Shown here: positions 9,401 to 17,097 of the stretch, one piece after another
Layout: every line of letters begins with the position of its first letter
How positions within the stretch are numbered: position 1 is the stretch's first letter
DNA from: Azorinus chamasolen
Taxonomy: Eukaryota > Mollusca > Bivalvia > Cardiida > Solecurtidae
DNA: 64,000 nucleotides
NCBI GenBank assembly: GCA_963576725.1
Contig: OY755237.1
Location: 64,705,423-64,769,422, forward strand
Reading direction: 5' to 3'
Notes under the pieces: generated by a model
What the model saw: only the letters and a program-made list of their open reading frames with translations
What the model was told of the DNA's origin: nothing
Database searches by the model: none
Made by a program: the position numbers and the translations under genes

Positions 9401-10973
9401 GCTGAATTTTGATAATGGAATATATACTCAGGATATTTTGGTGTTGGTAGAAACAAAGTAGACCTTGATCAGACGGCACCTATACAGCAGCCGTCTCATC
9501 TGGGTTTGTTCTGTTTGCAGTTTTGTTGGGAAATGCATTTCCATAAACTGTTTTACGTAACAAAATACAGTAAAGTCTCGCTAATAAAACCACTCAAAAA
9601 ATATAATTCACGATTTTTAGAACAGGTAGTGGCTTAATACAGGACAGACGTTATGCAGCTTTCTTCATTACTATTGCCCTATAATAACCCCTTCGGTGCC
9701 AAATTTCTAATTGTCGTCTGCATACCAGTTTTGGTAAATCATTCGGTAAAATAAGGAAATGAGATAAATAAATGCAAATTTCAAAGGAATAAAGCAAATA
9801 TATAGAAATAGATTTTGAGACAAAAAGTGAAGTCCCTGATCTGGGACTGCACTATTTGTCGTGGCGCAATTTTGCGACATTGGCGATGAAAGGGTTAAAC
9901 ACCCATCTACTTTAACCCACTCCTGTGTTAATAAATTATGTGGTCGCATTAGTGAGACTTTACTGTTATACCATGTGGTGTGACATTTTTACCCTGATGT
10001 GTTGAACTTAACCCATTTGCGCCCAGTGGATTATTCCATGCTTATATATTGGATTAGTCCATTTTTTATCTACGGGATGCCTGATCTAAATTTGCATTTT
10101 AGTTTTGTTTTATATTGAAATTCGTATCAGCAAACAGTGTAGACTCTGATCAGACGCCGCATTATGCGGCGTCTGATCAGAGTCTACACTGTTTGCCTAT
10201 GTCCCATATATGGGATCGCGGGCACATATGGGTTAATCGGACGGTCAAATTGAACGTTCTAGACGCTTCTGTTGTGTATTTGTATACAGTAGAACCTGCC
10301 TTAAGAGACCACTCAATGACTGAACATAGAAGACTTCAAAAGCAGGTGATAGCTTAATTCATGGCAAAAGTAATGTAGAAAGCATCTATAGGAGCTTTCT
10401 GCATTACTTTAGACCTAAATAAAGCTACAACCAGCCTTAAACACCCGAACCTGACATCCTTTTAATTGTCACTTAGGACAAAATTACGGTACAGGTTTGT
10501 TGTGCTGTGTATATTGTCCATAATTATAAATCACTGAATTTTAAAGCAATATTTGTAGAGGATGCTTTTATATATAACTCCCGCGATCAGGAAAAACATG
10601 TTTATTTGTTTTACAGATGACATTTAATCAGCTAAGGGGCATTGGACGCCTAGTGGTAGGAACGTTTGAAGAATCCTATCGGCACCACAAGTTCAAACTG
10701 ACGAAGGACTTGGTTCAGCTACAATGTTTTCCGTTATATTCCATACTTTTAGCACTGGATCAACTGCACGTAGCGTTCATGGGCCTAGATGTTGAAGGCA
10801 CAGAACTCGACATACTGCGGACCATTCCTTGGGACAAAGTACACATCAGCAACATACTGGCCGAGTTTACTCACGGGGATGGCGGCATGCCTGCCCTGAA
10901 ACAACATTTTGAAAGCAATGGGTACACAGTTATTAAAAGGCTAACAGAAGATCTATTGGTTCAATTGAAATGA
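269..10973 (+). CDS. Star-like FkbM-type methyltransferase-domain membrane protein (4 exons, complete)
   Basis: The gene joins 269-493, 3749-3904, 6001-6195 and 10617-10973, all in phase 0, giving 310 residues. Each intron starts with GT (GTTAGT, GTAAGT, GTAAGT) and ends with CAG or TAG. Residues 1-5 are short and basic, 6-26 form one hydrophobic segment, and no signal-peptidase site is evident, so a type II membrane anchor is inferred. Exon 3 carries FFIECGAHDGETMSS, the FkbM/Methyltransf_21 SAM-binding loop as it appears in Star-like proteins, then LLIEAN and ACLS. Exon 4 carries LDVEGTELDILRTIP, the second conserved FkbM block. Known family: Drosophila Star acts in export and trafficking of EGF-receptor ligands. 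Methyltransferase activity of animal Star-like proteins is not established, so substrate and role here are unknown. No clear polyadenylation signal was seen soon after the stop. The introns (3.3, 2.1 and 4.4 kb) are full of repeats. Confidence 0.88.
600..1012. repeat. Dispersed 'cataactatggcaaaa' repeat with CCGACG tail
   Basis: Two tandem half-units contain 'ggcataactatggcaaaatt', 'agggttacct' and 'taccaaat.tgaaccaaat'. They are followed by a short (GCCGAC)n tract at about 940-965 and then 'tccacgttttgaaaaagtgga'. The same style of unit with a simple-sequence tail recurs at 7690-8945, 20790-21130 and 44930-45510. Confidence 0.6.
1083..1985. repeat. 36-bp minisatellite, about 25 units without indels
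   Basis: The unit carries GATTTCACGGCCCATAGAG and CCACGGTTTGGTTCATA. The CACGG of successive units falls exactly every 36 bp from 1091 to 1919, so length is strictly kept while bases vary. Because 36 is a multiple of 3 the array is open over long stretches on both strands; on the minus strand it reads as a 12-residue repeat (MGREIYEPNRGS). In-frame TATGAA to TATTAA changes put stops in that frame near 1618 and 1800. It lies in an intron, so I read it as non-coding. Confidence 0.9.
2045..2358. repeat. Degenerate GAT/ATG-rich simple sequence
   Basis: Imperfect GATGATG and ATGGTG runs occupy this part of intron 1, with no unit longer than a few bases. No gene is visible here. Confidence 0.6.
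2359..2534. mobile_element. H3 hairpin element
   Basis: Long inverted repeat with arms TTTTAGTTGAGTCTGAG and CTCAGACTCAACTAAAA (imperfect), inner arms GATTTGAGCC and GGCTCAAA, and a right end GCATGGACCCAGG. It matches 42544-42727. The left terminus GGTCCAT is decayed. Confidence 0.7.
3071..3136. repeat. T3-type hairpin remnant
   Basis: Arms CAAACAGCTT...TCCTGATGAGACACCG and CATCTCATCTGGATCCAAACTGTTTG pair around a short loop. TTAA ends were not found. It shows the A/T stem asymmetry described in the findings. Confidence 0.6.
3229..3426. mobile_element. P2 pogo/Tigger-like hairpin MITE
   Basis: The 198-bp element starts CAGTAAAACCCTCTAAACCG and ends GGTTTAGATGGGGGTTTACTG, with TA on both sides (3227-3228, 3427-3428). 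The central palindrome has the shared P arms (GGCAGCTTAAT, CTTTCTGCATGACTTTC, CTGCATTAAGCAGCCACCTG). One copy of the GCTCC core half is altered to AGGAGGAGC. Confidence 0.85.
3749..3904 (+). CDS. Star-like gene, exon 2
   Basis: It encodes 52 residues (VSQDDPRLVKIIRDYF...VPNILKDLP) between acceptor TATTACAG and donor GTAAGT. It is the lumenal linker leading into the FkbM-like domain, typical of Star-like proteins. Confidence 0.85.
4029..4176. mobile_element. T2 hairpin MITE, truncated
   Basis: TTAACCAAATACCTCC is followed by GCGCCTCTGTAAAA and the T2 palindrome (CCATTGTGATAAATAGAAC, a CTCCATAGGAG core, then TCCACAATAG). The right end with TTAA is missing. Confidence 0.6.
4375..5230. repeat. 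50-bp minisatellite, left block
   Basis: Units contain CGACGACAGTTATGACTGC, AGTACCAACAA and ATAATGT. AGTACCAACA occurs at 4681, 4731, 4781, 4830 and 4880, giving a 49-50-bp period. It is strongly diverged and resumes at 5629 after a MITE insertion. Confidence 0.8.
5266..5626. mobile_element. P7 pogo-like MITE (361 bp) inside the minisatellite
   Basis: It starts CAGTGCTCCCTCTCTACAAC and ends with the inverted copy CGTTGTAGAGAGGGAGCACTG, between TA dinucleotides (5264-5265, 5627-5628). The centre is a palindrome with arms AACCCTATGTTGAGACCACT and AGTGGTCACAACATAGGGTT. A near-identical copy lies at 19473-19830. Confidence 0.88.
5629..5810. repeat. 50-bp minisatellite, right block
   Basis: It continues the same unit (CGACGATAGTTATGACTGCAG, AGTACCTACGG, ATAATGACGACGAC) directly after the P7 element, so the MITE entered an existing array. 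Confidence 0.75.
6001..6195 (+). CDS. Star-like gene, exon 3 (SAM-binding-type motif)
   Basis: It encodes 65 residues between acceptor TTTTGTAG and donor GTAAGT. The glycine-rich loop FFIECGAHDGETMSS, the FFEK segment and LLIEAN are the main evidence for the FkbM/Star-like assignment. ACLSTKPYPS leads into exon 4. Confidence 0.9.
6231..6452. mobile_element. T1-type hairpin MITE, 36 bp from the exon 3 donor
   Basis: TTAA at 6231-6234 and 6449-6452 bound the element. The hairpin has arms GCAAACAGAG...CCCTGATTAGACGG and CGTCTGATCTGGGTCTACTCTG around CTCCTGTAGGAG. Confidence 0.8.
6531..6602. repeat. C-run and (AAC)n tract
   Basis: A run of nine C followed by A/C-rich sequence and about nine AAC units. 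It is simple sequence within intron 3. Confidence 0.75.
7050..7218. mobile_element. P1 hairpin MITE
   Basis: Starts CAGTAAAACCTCTCTATAAC, ends with GGCCGTTATAGAGAGGGTTTACTG, TA on both sides. The arms GTTGCTGCTTAAAGCAAGG and CCTGCTTTAAGCAGCCACC are present but the innermost core (GAACGCTCC...) is deleted. Confidence 0.85.
7325..7620. repeat. Decayed composite of P arms and a T1 hairpin
   Basis: P-type arm pieces (GTGGCTGCTTAATGTAGGGC, CCTGTATTAA) are followed by a T1 hairpin remnant (CAAACAGAGTAGACCCCTATCCTGTAGGGGCCGTCTGATA split over 7456-7505). Neither has clear ends. It is probably an old nested pair. Confidence 0.5.
7690..8945. repeat. 156-169-bp tandem repeat, about seven units
   Basis: Each unit has GGCCATAACTC, CTCAGCTTCAGATCTTGATG, AAGTTTCATTAATATCTGTC and CAGAAAACAGCGGACAAAC. 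TGCATT recurs at 8205, 8371, 8527, 8696 and 8852. The array ends in a GACGGACGAACGAACG tail. The units closest to the tail are most alike. Confidence 0.85.
9033..9248. mobile_element. T2 hairpin MITE, complete
   Basis: TTAACCCATTTCC to GGGAATGGGTTAA, 216 bp. The centre is near-perfect: ATAAATAGAGCATTTGCTCC and GGAGCAAATGCTCTATTTAT meet at TATA. Good reference copy for T2. Confidence 0.9.
9349..9530. mobile_element. T1-type MITE remnant
   Basis: GAATATTCATGTAAGAAAC and TATTTATTAGCTGAATTTTG are followed by hairpin arms ACCTTGATCAGACGG and CCGTCTCATCTGGGTTTGTTCTG. The ends are blurred. Confidence 0.6.
9568..9965. mobile_element. P3 MITE carrying a nested T element
   Basis: The outer P3 starts CAGTAAAGTCTCGCTAATA and ends GGTCGCATTAGTGAGACTTTACTG. 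Its body is interrupted by 9684-9898. The left flank is TA and the right flank TTA. Confidence 0.75.
9684..9898. mobile_element. T element nested in P3
   Basis: It begins ATAACCCCTTCGGTGCC and ends GGCGATGAAAGGGTTAA. The interior (GTCGTCTGC) resembles T3 but the palindrome is lost or very decayed. Confidence 0.6.
10008..10236. mobile_element. T element with a perfect 67-bp hairpin
   Basis: TTAACCCATTTGCGCCCAG to TATGGGTTAA. The hairpin at 10130-10196 has two perfect 32-base arms around TTA; each arm contains CAGTGTAGACTCTGATCAG followed by ACGCCGCA. No mismatch between arms. Confidence 0.88.
10287..10490. mobile_element. P6 MITE with decayed right end
   Basis: Starts CAGTAGAACCTGCCTTAAGA. 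Arms AGGTGATAGCTTAATTCATG and TAAAGCTACAACC flank AGCATCTATAGGAGCTTTCTG. The right terminus is only partly recognisable (GTCACTTAGGACA). Confidence 0.65.
10617..10973 (+). CDS. Star-like gene, exon 4 (C-terminal domain)
   Basis: It encodes 118 residues ending VQLK followed by TGA 10971-10973. The acceptor TTTTACAG ends at 10616. VQCF/PLYSILLAL-like sequence, LDVEGTELDILRTIPWDKV and AEFTH..G match the C-terminal half of FkbM/Star-like proteins, with the acidic LDVEG motif intact. Its initial Met is not a start, because exon 3 reads straight into it (YPSV-MTFN). Confidence 0.9.
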   Translation: MTFNQLRGIGRLVVGTFEESYRHHKFKLTKDLVQLQCFPLYSILLALDQLHVAFMGLDVEGTELDILRTIPWDKVHISNILAEFTHGDGGMPALKQHFESNGYTVIKRLTEDLLVQLK

Positions 10974-10979
10974 TCAAAA

Positions 10980-11086
10980 CATGTGTGTGTGTGTGTGTGT
11001 GCGTGCGTGTGTGCGTGTGTGTGTGTGAGGGAGAAAGAGATGATGACAGAGAGACACAGACAGAGACACAGACAGAGAGACAAAGT
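10980..11086. repeat. (GT)n and (GACA)n microsatellites
   Basis: About 25 GT units with a few GC variants to 11029, then GAGA and CAGACAGAGACA repeats. They begin 6 bp after the Star-like stop codon, so they fall in the likely 3' UTR. Confidence 0.85.
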
Positions 11087-11287
11087 CACATTAGTTTCGA
11101 ACAAACGAGCGTTAGTGTTCGCAGTTATAAAATGAAACCCATGGAAGTGTCGATAATTGATCTGTAAGTGACTTATAGATCACCTGTCTACTCAGCTGTA
11201 TACCAGCACGTGCCAACGACTATCGTTAAAAACTCAATATCTGGCAAATCTATGAGAGAATCCAGAGACTTGGGCGGAGCTAGAGCG

Positions 11288-11502
11288 TTAACACTTTCGC
11301 TGCCAATGCCGGATCTGTGATTACCTATGCAAACAGTTTGGATCCAGATGAGACGCCGAGTAACTCGGCGTCTCATCAGGGTCCAAACTGTTTGTTATTG
11401 TTACTATGTTTTTGAAACAAAAATGAAGAAAATCAAAAGAATGAAAATTTGTAGCAGACGACAAAGTTAGCAGACGACAGAGTTTGGCAGCGAAAGGGTT
11501 AA
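11288..11502. mobile_element. T3 hairpin MITE, complete
   Basis: TTAACACTTTCGCTGCCAATG to TGGCAGCGAAAGGGTTAA. The hairpin GCAAACAGTTTGGATCCAGA...GCCGAGTAACTCGGC...CTGTTTG is near perfect. Reference copy for T3. Confidence 0.9.
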
Positions 11503-11508
11503 TCTTAA

Positions 11509-11886
11509 ACAAAATACGCAAAATGTGAATACAGAATTGTTCTTAAATATCTACAAACACATATGACAGCTTAATGCTGGGCGAAAGTAATACTCGTATG
11601 GTCCCTTGAAGTTCGAGATATCGAAGTTAACCCTTTCCCTGTTCTATGTTTATTTCAAATTTCAATACCTAATGCTTATTCATTAACAAAATAGTTATAA
11701 AGAAATATGCAAGGTGGAAAATTGTATGCATTTTAAAAAGCAAAGAAACAGATCTATCAAATTCTATTAGCAAACAGAGCAGACCCTGATCAGACGGCTC
11801 CTCTAGGAGCCGTCTGATCTGGGTGTACTCTGTTTGCAAATGCGTGAAAACACGTTTATATGAGGGAAAGGGTTAAGCTGTATTTA
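11509..11886. mobile_element. P5 remnant split by a T1 element
   Basis: ACACATATGACAGCTTAATG and CCCTTGAAGTTCGAGATATC are P5 sequence up to 11626. After the T1 element (11627-11876) it resumes with GCTGTA, the last bases of the P5 end. The left end is missing. Confidence 0.6.
11627..11876. mobile_element. T1 hairpin MITE, complete
   Basis: TTAACCCTTTCCCTGTTC to TATATGAGGGAAAGGGTTAA, 250 bp. The palindrome lies near one end, between AACAGATCTATCAAATTC and AATGCGTGAAAACAC. Arms GCAGACCCTGATCAGACGG and CCGTCTGATCTGGGTGTAC meet at CTCCTCTAGGAG. Reference copy for T1. Confidence 0.92.
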
Positions 11887-12214
11887 GTTTCATATAATCA
11901 CTTTTTATTTTCTTCTTCATTTCATACGGTCACTTTATTCATTTTCGCACAAGTAATATTTGAGTGTCTGAGGGGATGGCATCGAAACTTCATTTGAATA
12001 TAGCAACCGGGATCTCGTAATGGCAATGCACATATCCTGTATTCCATTACATTATCCGTTGGACTCGTATACGGTTGTTATACCCACACAAGTGTCACAT
12101 CAGAAGAAGGGAGGAAACGCGTGCGACCTTGTGTATACTGATAGTAGGGTTACTCCGCATGAATCCGTTGGTCGGCCTAGCTTACAGTATGCATCTGTGG
12201 CGCATTCAGCTGAT

Positions 12215-12340
12215 CCTTTCCCGCATACAAATGCTTTTTCACATCTTTGCAAAGATAGTAGTGCCAGATCGGATGGCTTCTACAGGAGCTGTCTGATCAG
12301 GGACTGCTGTGTTTGCTTACGAATTTACAATATTTTTGAG
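12215..12340. repeat. T1-type hairpin remnant
   Basis: TTTCCCGCATACAAATGC, then CAGATCGGATGGCTTCTACA and GGAGCTGTCTGATCAGGG. No TTAA ends found. Confidence 0.5.
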
Positions 12341-13314
12341 TCAAAAGTTTCTTCCAAACCATACCAGCAAATCCTGTGTACATATACTATTACAAAAAAG
12401 CTAATAAATAGTCACGTATCATATTACATGGAAATGGCTTATGATAACACCCACGACAATTGTTAACTGTTTTATACTAGTAGTGTGTTACTCTTCGCAA
12501 AATAATTGTTCACTGCTGACCGCAACTTACACATAGTCCAATATGGTCTTCAATAAGTATGTCACGTTGTAATAATGTTTGAAGACAATTTTTGTATGGG
12601 ATCAGATGTGACATACTTTTATTTATCATATTACTGCATTAATCAGTTTGAATTAAAGACTTTGTGAATGAGCCATGCAATGGCAAAACCAGTCTCAATG
12701 GCATGCTAACAGTGTATTCTACATCATATGAAAATTAGAATACTGTTTGATCTTCTGTATAAAAAACTGCATATACAGGTTTGTTTCAAACACTGCAAAC
12801 CCAGATCAGACGAATCAGAAGCGATGTTGCTGATCTGAGTATTCCTTGTTTGAATGTCTCTAAGGCTGGTTTTGTCATTCCACGGCTCAAATATACCCGA
12901 GAATGTCATACTTTATGTCCTGAGCTTATATCAGTTTCGTTATTCCACTGTGATCTTTTAATCTAATATGAAACTACATGTAGTATATAGTAGTAGTACA
13001 TTTACACTGGGAACAATTCTGTCACGATTAATCTAATAAATAAATGCATATGATGTAAGATTGATTGCTATCTTTGCATGCACATTATAACATGCATTAT
13101 AACCTTACTTTAGCTGCTGTACATTGTTTTATAAAGCAATCACGGAGGTTTAGCTTCACCTATAGTACAACTATCGATGTTTGTTCCGACTCTTAGTATG
13201 ATATTATAGTTTTTTTTCTCTAAACTTATGCTAAGATGTTTTACTTACAGAGATATTTTCATATGCTAAGATGCCTTGCTTAAGTGTCCTCTGATCGTAC
13301 TACAACATACATGT
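12341..13314. other. No gene recognised
   Basis: AT-rich sequence with only short open frames. A faint T hairpin (CCAGATCAGACG / GTTGCTGATCTGAG) lies at 12795-12845. A TACATGTA-rich patch is near 12970-13000. I see nothing else. Confidence 0.5.
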
Positions 13315-13375
13315 TACCTCTCTCTCTATCTTTCTCTCTCTTTCTTTTTTTCTCTCTGCATCTCTCTCTTTCGTA
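13315..13375. repeat. CT-rich microsatellite
   Basis: TCTCTC and CTTTCT runs over about 60 bp. Confidence 0.75.
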
Positions 13376-13509
13376 AAAACTTCTATTAAATTTCATACTT
13401 TGTTTGCCATTACATGTACATGTGTATATAAATGCTTTGTATGGGGAGGCTCAAATCTAATGTTGTAAGAACTTGTGACCCGACCCATTTTCCTCTAATA
13501 TGGAAATAC

Positions 13510-13758
13510 ATTATGTTTAAACTAACCTTACTTTAGCCAGCCTTGCTAAATGCTAGGACCATTTTCTATAAGCTAGGTCGTAGCTTAATGCATGTCAAAA
13601 GTAGTGAAGGACATTGCTATAGGAGCTTTCTGCATTAACTTTGCCCTGCATTAAGTAACAGCCTGCTTTTTAAGACTCCTAAGTTGAATAAATGAATGGC
13701 GGCTTAGAACATTTAGACCTAATTTCAATGGTCACTGTCCACAGGTTTTACTGTATAT
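13510..13758. mobile_element. Decayed P-type MITE
   Basis: CGTAGCTTAATGCATGTC, ATTGCTATAGGAGCTTTCTG, CCCTGCATTAAGTAACAGCC and a right end AGGTTTTACTG followed by TA are recognisable. The left terminus has decayed. Confidence 0.6.
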
Positions 13759-13813
13759 ACATTTTGTAAAACATACATATACATGTACAGTAAAAACTAG
13801 CTTATTGGGACAC

Positions 13814-14063
13814 TTAACCCTTCTCTTGCTGAATTTTAAAACACATTTCTCCTTCTTTACCCATGCCCAGTTGTATAATTACATATATCTTCATTGTGTA
13901 CAAGTACATCGCTGCGGAATCACTGCTGTGGAGTGCATTTGTTGCACAATCAACTTGTAAATAGTGCAGACCCTGATGAGACAGCTGCTGCAGGAGCTGT
14001 CTCATCTGACTCTTCACTATTAACAGGTAGGTATATTGACGTGAATAGCAAGCGAAGGGTTAA
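13814..14063. mobile_element. T4 hairpin MITE, complete
   Basis: TTAACCCTTCTCTTGCTG to GCAAGCGAAGGGTTAA, 250 bp, in opposite orientation to 35028-35277. The hairpin is GACCCTGATGAGACAGCTGC and GCAGGAGCTGTCTCATCTGA. Confidence 0.9.
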
Positions 14064-14214
14064 ATACGTATTCTTTTTTATCTTTAACACATGCATTTCA
14101 TCCTGCAGCTACCTGTCCAATAGGACGTGAATTATTCTTTACACACATTATTCTTTATTATTCTTTATTTGACAACATTACGAAAATGAATTAAGATTGA
14201 TTGCGTTGTGTTTG

Positions 14215-14345
14215 TTTGTTTATATTGAGGGTTACGCCACTTTAACAGTCGTTCAGTCATGTCACGACGTCCAGCTACTTACAGGTCGAGCCGGAAGACC
14301 CAAGGGTTTATTCCGAGCACGGAGAACACCCGTGTCAACCACCGA
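14215..14345. repeat. Bivalve-type dispersed repeat (possible SINE body)
   Basis: GTTTGTTTATATTGAGGGTT, ACGCCACTTTAACAGTCGTT and CGACTTTCGACAAGCCAGC resemble sequence at 40231-40440 and 19900-20040. From memory this looks like a common bivalve interspersed repeat, which I could not check. Confidence 0.45.
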
Positions 14346-14747
14346 CTTTCGACAAGCCAGCTGGAAGTAATGTCATGTAAAGGTGTAATGTTGGTGTTGT
14401 TCTGTTATATAAAGAAAACATAATGCCATTTGTAATATTGCTTGTGATACTCTATATAATAAACGGATATACGTAACAAATTCATAAAACACGATGTTGT
14501 TTATGTTGAACTATTCTTATCAATAAATGCCCCTGTGATACAAAATGAACCGTTTTCGTCTATACTTATGCATTTTTTATCATACAAACCAAATAGTATC
14601 GGCCTATTTGAACCGTTACGAAATAAAAACTCAACCCGAAGCAATACCAATGAACCAGGAAATAACATCGCGATATTCGATCTCAAACACATAAACGTTT
14701 TGTCTTCTTCAGCGTTTATTCGATCCGTCTTCTTGCTATATATAGTA
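14346..14747. other. No gene recognised
   Basis: AT-rich sequence with two antiparallel open frames of about 65-75 codons that are shadows of each other. No splice-supported exon or family motif was seen. Confidence 0.45.
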
Positions 14748-14865
14748 AAATCCCCCTAGAGGGTCAACGTCATGAATATACATAGGTGTCTTAAAACAAG
14801 CAGGTGGTTGCTTAACGCAGGACCACAGTTATGCAGAAAGCTCCTTCCATAGCGGGAAAAGAGAA
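14748..14865. mobile_element. P-type MITE, left half
   Basis: AGTAAAATCCCCC, then AGGTGGTTGCTTAACGCAGG and TTATGCAGAAAGCTCCTTCC. The right arm and end are missing. Confidence 0.55.
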
Positions 14866-14929
14866 ACCCGATAGATGAACAATTGACTCTGACGGAGGGT
14901 TCTGATTGGCTTATTAAGTCGTGCACACG

Positions 14930-15045
14930 GTTTAAAAAATTATATTTTTTTCGTTTTCTCGAGATAATAAAAAATATCTCGTAAAAACGAATTATTTCGT
15001 TTTCTCGAGATACTAAAAAAATATATCTCGGGAAAACAAACTTGA
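14930..15045. repeat. Alternating CTCGAGAT / ATCTCG A-rich repeat
   Basis: TTTTTTCGTTTTCTCGAGAT and AAAATATCTCG alternate twice, giving small inverted and direct repeats in one place. Confidence 0.6.
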
Positions 15046-15442
15046 AAAAAAAATCTTGCATATGTCACCTCAGTGCCACCGTATATGTCTCTGCATGGAG
15101 GGATAGATTGGCGAGTGCATGGATGGATGGATTGGCGAAATGAATAAATGGGCGGCTATTACATCAGAAAGCTGACACTGGTTAGAATAACATTGTACAT
15201 ACATATTTATACTACATGTAAATAGGGATTGGTTCCATACAATTGGCAGTGTTGACTTAGTTCAGAGACTGTTTGTCAAATTACCAATTTAATAAAAAAC
15301 ACCCTTCATCACCAATGCTCAAATAGTAATAGGCCTACCAAGCACTCAGTCCTTGGTTTGAATAGTAGATCATTCGCGAACAATGTAGACCCAGATCAGA
15401 AAGAATGCCACCATGGATATTAATTAGATGAATTTTATAACG

Positions 15443-15495
15443 GCATGCAAACACAGGGGCTATTTGGCAATGGCAGACACTGTATAATTATATCT
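15443..15495. repeat. Direct repeat, left copy, flanking a LINE fragment
   Basis: GCATGCAAACACAGG...TATTTGGCAATGGCAGA...ACTGTATAATTA is nearly identical over about 53 bp to 16285-16337. The two copies bracket the reverse-transcriptase fragment. Confidence 0.7.
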
Positions 15496-15605
15496 TGCAA
15501 CTGCAAGAAAAATGCAGCGAGCAGCGTCAACCACTGTACCTCGGAGATATTCGAACTCAGGTTTTTTTTGAGATTGTTAACCACAGCCATAATGTGAGGA
15601 CCCGC

Positions 15606-16262
15606 TTATAGATATTGACGGTGGGATTGGAGCATCCTGTGCCATAACCTCTGTTTTCTTGATGTTGATTGTAAGCGCAAACTCCTCGCATGCCTGTGAA
15701 AGAGACCTAATAGGCATTGGAGACCATCATGGGTATGACTGGCAGCATCATCTGCAAAAAGCAGCTTCCTGGTCAGGACTCGAGTGATCTTTGTTTTGGT
15801 ATGAAATCTGGCTAAATTGTACAATTTTCTATCATGTCGGGTGTGAATGTAGACACCGTCAGTGGGTGAGTTATAGGCGTATGACAAGAGGACAGAGAAG
15901 AAGATGCCGAAGAGAGAGGGGGCCAATACATACCCTTACTTGATACCTCTGAGGATCTTGAAAGGCTTAGACATGTCGCAATTGAAGCTTACTGTGCCTT
16001 GCATGTCGGATCTAATGATGATGAGGAGCTTTGGAGGACAGCCAGCCTTCTTAAGGATTTTGAATAATCTACTTCTACTTAGAATGTATAATGCCTTTGT
16101 TAGACCGACGAAGGCGAGGTACAATGGTTGACGCTGCTCACTGCCTTTATCATGCAGTTGCCGCACAGAGAAAATCATGTCGATGGTTGATCTTCCAGAT
16201 ATGAAACCACATTATGATTCTGTGTAGACTTGTTCCACCAACAACTGAAGCCTGGGGAGTAC
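15606..16262 (-). pseudogene. Non-LTR retrotransposon reverse transcriptase fragment
   Basis: Read on the minus strand, 16262-15936 gives FISGRSTIDMIFSVRQL, QPLYLAFVGLTKAL, GCPPKLL and MQGTVSFNCDMSKPF, which are RT palm and fingers blocks. After a frame change 15926-15606 gives PSLFGIFFSVLLSYAY, DGVYIHTR, KLYNLARF and LLFADDAAS with the catalytic ADD. A stop lies in the CGF region and at least one frameshift separates the parts, so it is dead. The 5' endonuclease part is absent. The clade is uncertain; it resembles RTE-type or related LINEs. Confidence 0.82.
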
Positions 16263-16284
16263 GACCCAAGCAAAAACCCTTCCC

Positions 16285-16435
16285 GCATGCAAACGCAGGG
16301 AATATTTGGCAATGGCAGAAACTGTATAATTAGATCTATACAGATATAGATATGATTCCGTAAGCAAGCCGAGCAGACCCTGATCAGACCACTTCTATAG
16401 TGTGTGACGTCTGATATTGGGCTGAGCAGGTAGTA
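16285..16435. mobile_element. T1-type MITE portion (includes the right direct repeat)
   Basis: The direct repeat at 16285-16337 runs on into a T1 hairpin: GAGCAGACCCTGATCAGACC and GTCTGATATTGGGCTGAGC. The 15443 copy is the same interior region of this MITE family. Confidence 0.6.
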
Positions 16436-16557
16436 GACCTGTATGTGGAACTATATGCAGTTATATTTGCTCTGACGGAGGTACTTGATAATACTGTAGA
16501 ACATTGCTAATCCCAACTCTGATTGAATTTTCCTGGCGGGGGCATCCGTATCCCATG

Positions 16558-17012
16558 GACACATATTCTTTTATTCAATTCCTACATCTTACCTCATCTC
16601 GATTATTGTTGCGTTATTTGGGGTAACGGCTCAATAATGCAAGAACAAAACAATATTAGTTTACAAAAACGAGCTGCCTTCTGCTGATCTCTTCAAAGAA
16701 CTTAAATGGCTGACTTTTCCGAAAAGAGTTCAATTCCACAAAACTACTCTAAAGTTCAAAATATCCAATGGTTTGGCATCTGCATATTTATACGAATTGT
16801 TCCCACTGAAGTCAAATGTGCATGATAGGAATGTATGATCATCATCGACTTCTGAATTGTATTCTCCAAGACCAAAGTCTGATTTTTCTCTGAGGTCGTT
16901 TTCCTATTCTGGTGTCATGATTTGGAATAATTTGCCTTTGAAAATAAGAAATACTCAATCGGTTGCCTCATTTAAGAGCTCATATCTGAAATGGCTTCGA
17001 TTAGATACATAG
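16558..17012 (+). pseudogene. C-terminal part of a second non-LTR retrotransposon ORF
   Basis: LPHLDYCCVIWGN-like sequence spans a frame break near 16570-16620. It is followed by KRAAF, ELKWLTFPKRVQFHKTTLKF, NGLASAYLYELFPL, SYSGVMIWNNLPLKIRNTQ and SFKSSYLKWLRLDT before TAG at 17010. These are the thumb and C-terminal blocks of animal LINE ORF2 proteins. Frameshifts and a stop after HDRNV make it a pseudogene, on the opposite strand to the neighbouring RT fragment. Confidence 0.75.
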
Positions 17013-17097
17013 TGTCAGTTGTTACCTTATTGGTTAATATTGCATCTGTTGAGCTTATGTATGTAACTGCTGTAGATCATGCCCAGCTAAGCATCTC

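Larger units (their letters stand above)
6196..10616 (+). other. Intron 3 of the Star-like gene
   Basis: A 4421-bp GTAAGT...TTTTACAG intron. It carries at least eight repeats, listed separately: a T1 element, C-run/AAC tract, P1, a decayed composite, a 156-169-bp tandem array, T2, a nested P3+T pair, a T element with a perfect hairpin, and P6. Confidence 0.8.

Noticed and set aside
10130..10196. Perfect hairpin as a transcription terminator or a conserved miRNA precursor
   Set aside because: It sits symmetrically in a TTAA-flanked mobile element in an animal intron. A bacterial-type terminator makes no sense here, and without small-RNA data a miRNA cannot be claimed.
12020..12466. 148-codon + strand frame
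   Set aside because: It runs through a T1 hairpin remnant, has no family motif and no splice or coding support.
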